From Clostridia bacterium (GTDB lineage: Bacteria > Bacillota > Clostridia > Christensenellales > Aristaeellaceae), in the NCBI GenBank assembly GCA_017470095.1, contig JAFUFC010000080.1, positions 1 through 33,525 of the forward strand: DNA of 33,525 nt, read 5' to 3'. Made by a program: the position numbers and the translations under genes. Within the stretch, counting starts at the first letter, position 1. The number at the start of each line of letters is the position of its first letter. Shown here one piece after another: positions 31,694 through 33,525 of this stretch. Under the pieces are notes generated by a model. That model ran no database searches and was not told where the DNA came from. It saw only the letters and a program-made list of their open reading frames with translations.

Positions 31694-32958
31694 CATACGA
31701 CATCTGGTCCCTTGCGGAAGAAAGAATGCACACGCTGTACAGAACTGAAATCCCGTCGTTGATTCTGGCGTGGTATCAAAGAGAAAAATCACGCTTGCAA
31801 AATACAGACGTGGAAATGCTGCTGGCGTTTCTGTGCCATTTGGCGAAGCACTTTGATACTTTGAATGCGGCGTTCACTTTGCGCGGCAGGATTGGCGCGT
31901 CCTTGGTTTGCTGGCTGCTGGGCATTTCGGAAGTGAACCCGCTGCCGCCCCATTATTACTGTCTGCGTTGTCAATACGTTCAATTCATAAAGCAAAAGAA
32001 GTATGGATGGGACCTGCCGGAGAAAACTTGCAGCTGCGGTGAAAATATGCTGCATGATGGCATGAACACCGTTTATTTGGCGGAAATAGATCTGAAAAAG
32101 AGAATTCAAATTGACGTGGATATTCCGGATGAATTGCAGGAGGATGTTCAGCGGCAGCTTTTAACTTTTTTCCCCGATCAACTGTTTATCCGTGCCGGCT
32201 TTATGGACGATGAGATGGTGAAGTATGTTTTCCTGCCCAAAACAGATAAAGCCACCGTTGACCCGCCGGACAAAATGATCCGCATGAATTATCGCGACGC
32301 CCAGCCGGAAGTATATCCTTATCCTTCGATCCAGTTTTATAAATCCCGGCAGGATACGCTGCTCTGGCAGCTGTGCAAGAAAAGTAACGTTAGTCCGCAG
32401 CAAATACCCTGGCGTTCTCCTGATAATACTCGGTCGTATCTTCAATATGAGCTGCCGGGAATTTTGTACGATAATGTGTGTGACAACGCCGCCTTGATCA
32501 AGGATGCCCATCCCGGTGATTTTTCCGGCTTGCTTCTTTTTCTTGGCTTTGATCATGCTACCATTGAAGGATATGACGAGATCAAAGCGGCTGTACGGAG
32601 CCACCCCCAGACAATCTATGAATTGGATGTTTTCTGTGAGGACATTTATGATCGCATTCATTCTCATTTAGAACAAAAAGGGATAGCGGACGACAGTTTA
32701 GCCGTTCATGTAGCGGATCAGGCGCGATTGGGAAAGTACATCCGCTCCGGCGTCGGAAAAGAAACCCAAACGAAATTATTATCAATCGGTATTTTAGAGG
32801 AGTACTTTCATTACCTATCAAAAGTTCGTTATCTGTTTCCCAAGGGTCATATGCTTACCCGGCTTGTACGCAACCTGCGCCTTGCCTGGTTCTGCCTGAA
32901 TATGCCAGTTACGTGGGAGGAAACACAAGCAGCCCGTTATGCGGAAGAACGCGAATAA
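31690..32958 (+). CDS. Miniature PolC-like protein, probably catalytically inactive
   Basis: A 422-residue protein that aligns by eye with the polymerase core of PolC (about 1,440 residues). Residues 64-72 (LRGRIGASL) match the RGSVGSS loop; 80-91 (SEVNPLPPHYYC) match ITEVNPLPPHY; Cys91/94 and Cys114/116 make a zinc knuckle (CxC instead of CxxC); IQIDVDI (139-145) replaces the catalytic PDIDLNF, with the first Asp now Gln. The stretch holding the third catalytic Asp is deleted. ALIKDAHPGDFSGLL (268-282) matches the region before the HhH segment, and VRYLFPKGHM (379-388) matches KYMFPKAHA. PHP, exonuclease and OB parts are absent. Probable role: DNA or clamp binding or signalling, not synthesis. 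Confidence 0.8.
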   Translation: MTYDIWSLAEERMHTLYRTEIPSLILAWYQREKSRLQNTDVEMLLAFLCHLAKHFDTLNAAFTLRGRIGASLVCWLLGISEVNPLPPHYYCLRCQYVQFIKQKKYGWDLPEKTCSCGENMLHDGMNTVYLAEIDLKKRIQIDVDIPDELQEDVQRQLLTFFPDQLFIRAGFMDDEMVKYVFLPKTDKATVDPPDKMIRMNYRDAQPEVYPYPSIQFYKSRQDTLLWQLCKKSNVSPQQIPWRSPDNTRSYLQYELPGILYDNVCDNAALIKDAHPGDFSGLLLFLGFDHATIEGYDEIKAAVRSHPQTIYELDVFCEDIYDRIHSHLEQKGIADDSLAVHVADQARLGKYIRSGVGKETQTKLLSIGILEEYFHYLSKVRYLFPKGHMLTRLVRNLRLAWFCLNMPVTWEETQAARYAEERE

Positions 32959-33007
32959 TGACAGAAACACGTCCATCATGAAGCCTCATATTATTTCCAA
33001 AAAGCAC

Positions 33008-33036
33008 TTGATGTCACCCTCTTGACATGATATAAT
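33008..33036 (+). promoter_or_regulatory. Promoter upstream of the DUF3847-like gene
   Basis: TTGATG (33008-33013) and TATAAT (33031-33036) are 17 bp apart. A second TTGACA within the spacer (33023-33028) is too close to the -10 to serve. Transcription should start near 33043. Confidence 0.7.
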
Positions 33037-33045
33037 GTATTTGTG

Positions 33046-33073
33046 AAAGTCTGAGAAAATGTTCTCAGACTTT
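33046..33073 (+). terminator. Perfect 12-bp hairpin at the 5' end of the transcript
   Basis: AAAGTCTGAGAA (33046-33057) pairs with TTCTCAGACTTT (33062-33073) around a 4-nt loop, followed by T-rich TCTTTG. It begins within a few bases of the predicted start, so it could cap the RNA, end a very short transcript, or act from an upstream read-through transcript as the terminator of the PolC-like operon. Confidence 0.65.
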
Positions 33074-33258
33074 TCTTTGTGTCCTGATACGAGGATAACC
33101 TTGTATTCCTTCTTATGAAATTCGTACTGGTGAAGCATGCGAGAAAGACGAGGAGATGTCATGTATTTTCTTTTTGAGTCTGTCGGTGGTTTTTCATGAT
33201 TTTTGAAGGTTTCAACATAATTATTGTGAAGGATCAATGGACTTTCTCATATACTGCA

Positions 33259-33283
33259 GCGTCACAGAAATGTGGCGCTTTTT
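33259..33283 (+). terminator. Small terminator or attenuator before the DUF3847-like gene
   Basis: GCGTCAC (33259-33265) pairs with GTGGCGC (33272-33278), seven bp with one G-U pair, followed by TTTTT. It lies about 45 nt before the next gene and could attenuate it. Confidence 0.6.
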
Positions 33284-33328
33284 GTATGCCATTTTTCAAC
33301 AGGCAATGGAAAGGAGGTGAAGGAACGT

Positions 33329-33525
33329 ATGAGTACCCAGATGGAAAAGCTGTTGGCTGCTCAGGAGAAGACCCAGGAGAAGCTGCGCCGGGCACAGGAG
33401 GAAGAGAAGCAGCTCAAGAAGCGGATCGCAGAGCTGAAGCGGAACGAGCGCACCCATCGGCTGTGCACCAGGGGCGGATACGTGGAAAAGCTGCTTGCTG
33501 AGCTTGGCGCGCCGGAGCTTTTGGA
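33329..33525 (+). CDS. DUF3847-like mobile-element protein, cut by the window edge
   Basis: The first 65 codons of a protein starting MSTQMEKLLAAQEKTQEKL; the 3' end is outside the window. It is a charged coiled coil followed by ERTHRLCTRGGYVEKLL, which matches the RTHRLxxRG pattern of DUF3847, a small protein encoded upstream of MobA/MobL-type relaxases in mobilisable and conjugative elements. A perfect GGAGGTGA lies 8 nt before the ATG. It is more GC-rich than the DNA just before it, marking entry into an integrated element. Confidence 0.75.
   Translation, partial: MSTQMEKLLAAQEKTQEKLRRAQEEEKQLKKRIAELKRNERTHRLCTRGGYVEKLLAELGAPELL

Larger units (their letters stand above)
32959..33328 (+). 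other. Non-coding leader region before a mobile-element gene
   Basis: A 370-nt stretch without a convincing gene. It holds a promoter (33008-33036), a 12-bp hairpin at its transcription start, and a terminator at 33259-33283. A minus-strand frame (32986-33237) lacks a good start and ribosome binding site and passes through the hairpin, so it is not called. The base composition changes sharply at about 33,300, consistent with a junction to a mobile element. Confidence 0.5.

Noticed and set aside
32986-33237. 83-codon minus-strand open frame near the right end
   Set aside because: It starts with TTG without a Shine-Dalgarno, passes through a perfect hairpin and over a good plus-strand promoter. 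It remains possible but is not supported.
1-33525. CRISPR arrays, rRNA and tRNA genes
   Set aside because: No regularly spaced repeats, no rRNA-like sequence and no tRNA cloverleaf with a T-arm signature were noticed on either strand by eye.

Overview
The window comes from a Gram-positive, fairly GC-rich member of the Bacillota, most likely a Clostridia lineage of the gut type. The supporting signs are the classic S10-spc ribosomal protein cluster, a four-cysteine (zinc) S14, a KOW-domain protein wedged after map, strong AGGAGG ribosome binding sites, consensus sigma-A promoters, and accessory genes of the kind seen in gut Clostridia (TnpV, a DUF3847-like protein, a PolC-like protein). No species can be named from the sequence alone.

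Layout. (1) Positions 1-12,880, minus strand: one long ribosomal protein cluster read from right to left: rpsJ-rplC-rplD-rplW-rplB-rpsS-rplV-rpsC-rplP-rpmC-rpsQ-(271-nt insert)-rplN-rplX-rplE-rpsN-rpsH-rplF-rplR-rpsE-rpmD-rplO-secY-adk-map-KOW gene, with the next ribosome binding site (probably infA) cut by the window edge. A strong promoter with helically phased A-tracts and a structured leader of about 225 nt precede rpsJ. (2) 13,127-18,151, minus strand: a PhnDCEE-type phosphonate/phosphite ABC importer, preceded by an MBL-fold hydrolase and a HAD phosphatase. No C-P lyase genes are visible. (3) 18,275-22,264, plus strand: a carbohydrate ABC importer (binding protein plus two permeases, no ATPase) with an endonuclease/exonuclease/phosphatase-family gene, ending in a terminator shared with a convergent GH13 glycosidase that most resembles phosphotrehalase (TreC). 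(4) 23,907-26,540: a decayed REC-GGDEF gene, a small inverted-repeat element, a CMD-cupin fusion and a DegV protein. (5) 26,540-33,525: an accessory, partly AT-richer zone. It holds a second copy of the small repeat, a frameshifted tnpV, several unknown proteins, a WYL regulator, a small cysteine-rich protein, and a two-gene unit of a PP2A-type phosphatase and a miniature PolC-like protein. The start of another mobile element (DUF3847-like gene) is cut by the right edge.

Most notable point: the gene at 31,690-32,958 encodes a 422-residue protein that follows the polymerase core of PolC in order (RGSVGSS-like loop, NPLPPHY zinc knuckle, degraded catalytic DxD, HhH region, FPKxH motif). It lacks the PHP, exonuclease and OB parts and at least two of the three catalytic aspartates. 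It is translationally coupled to a calcineurin-like phosphatase. This looks like a catalytically dead polymerase paralogue in an uncharacterised two-gene system.
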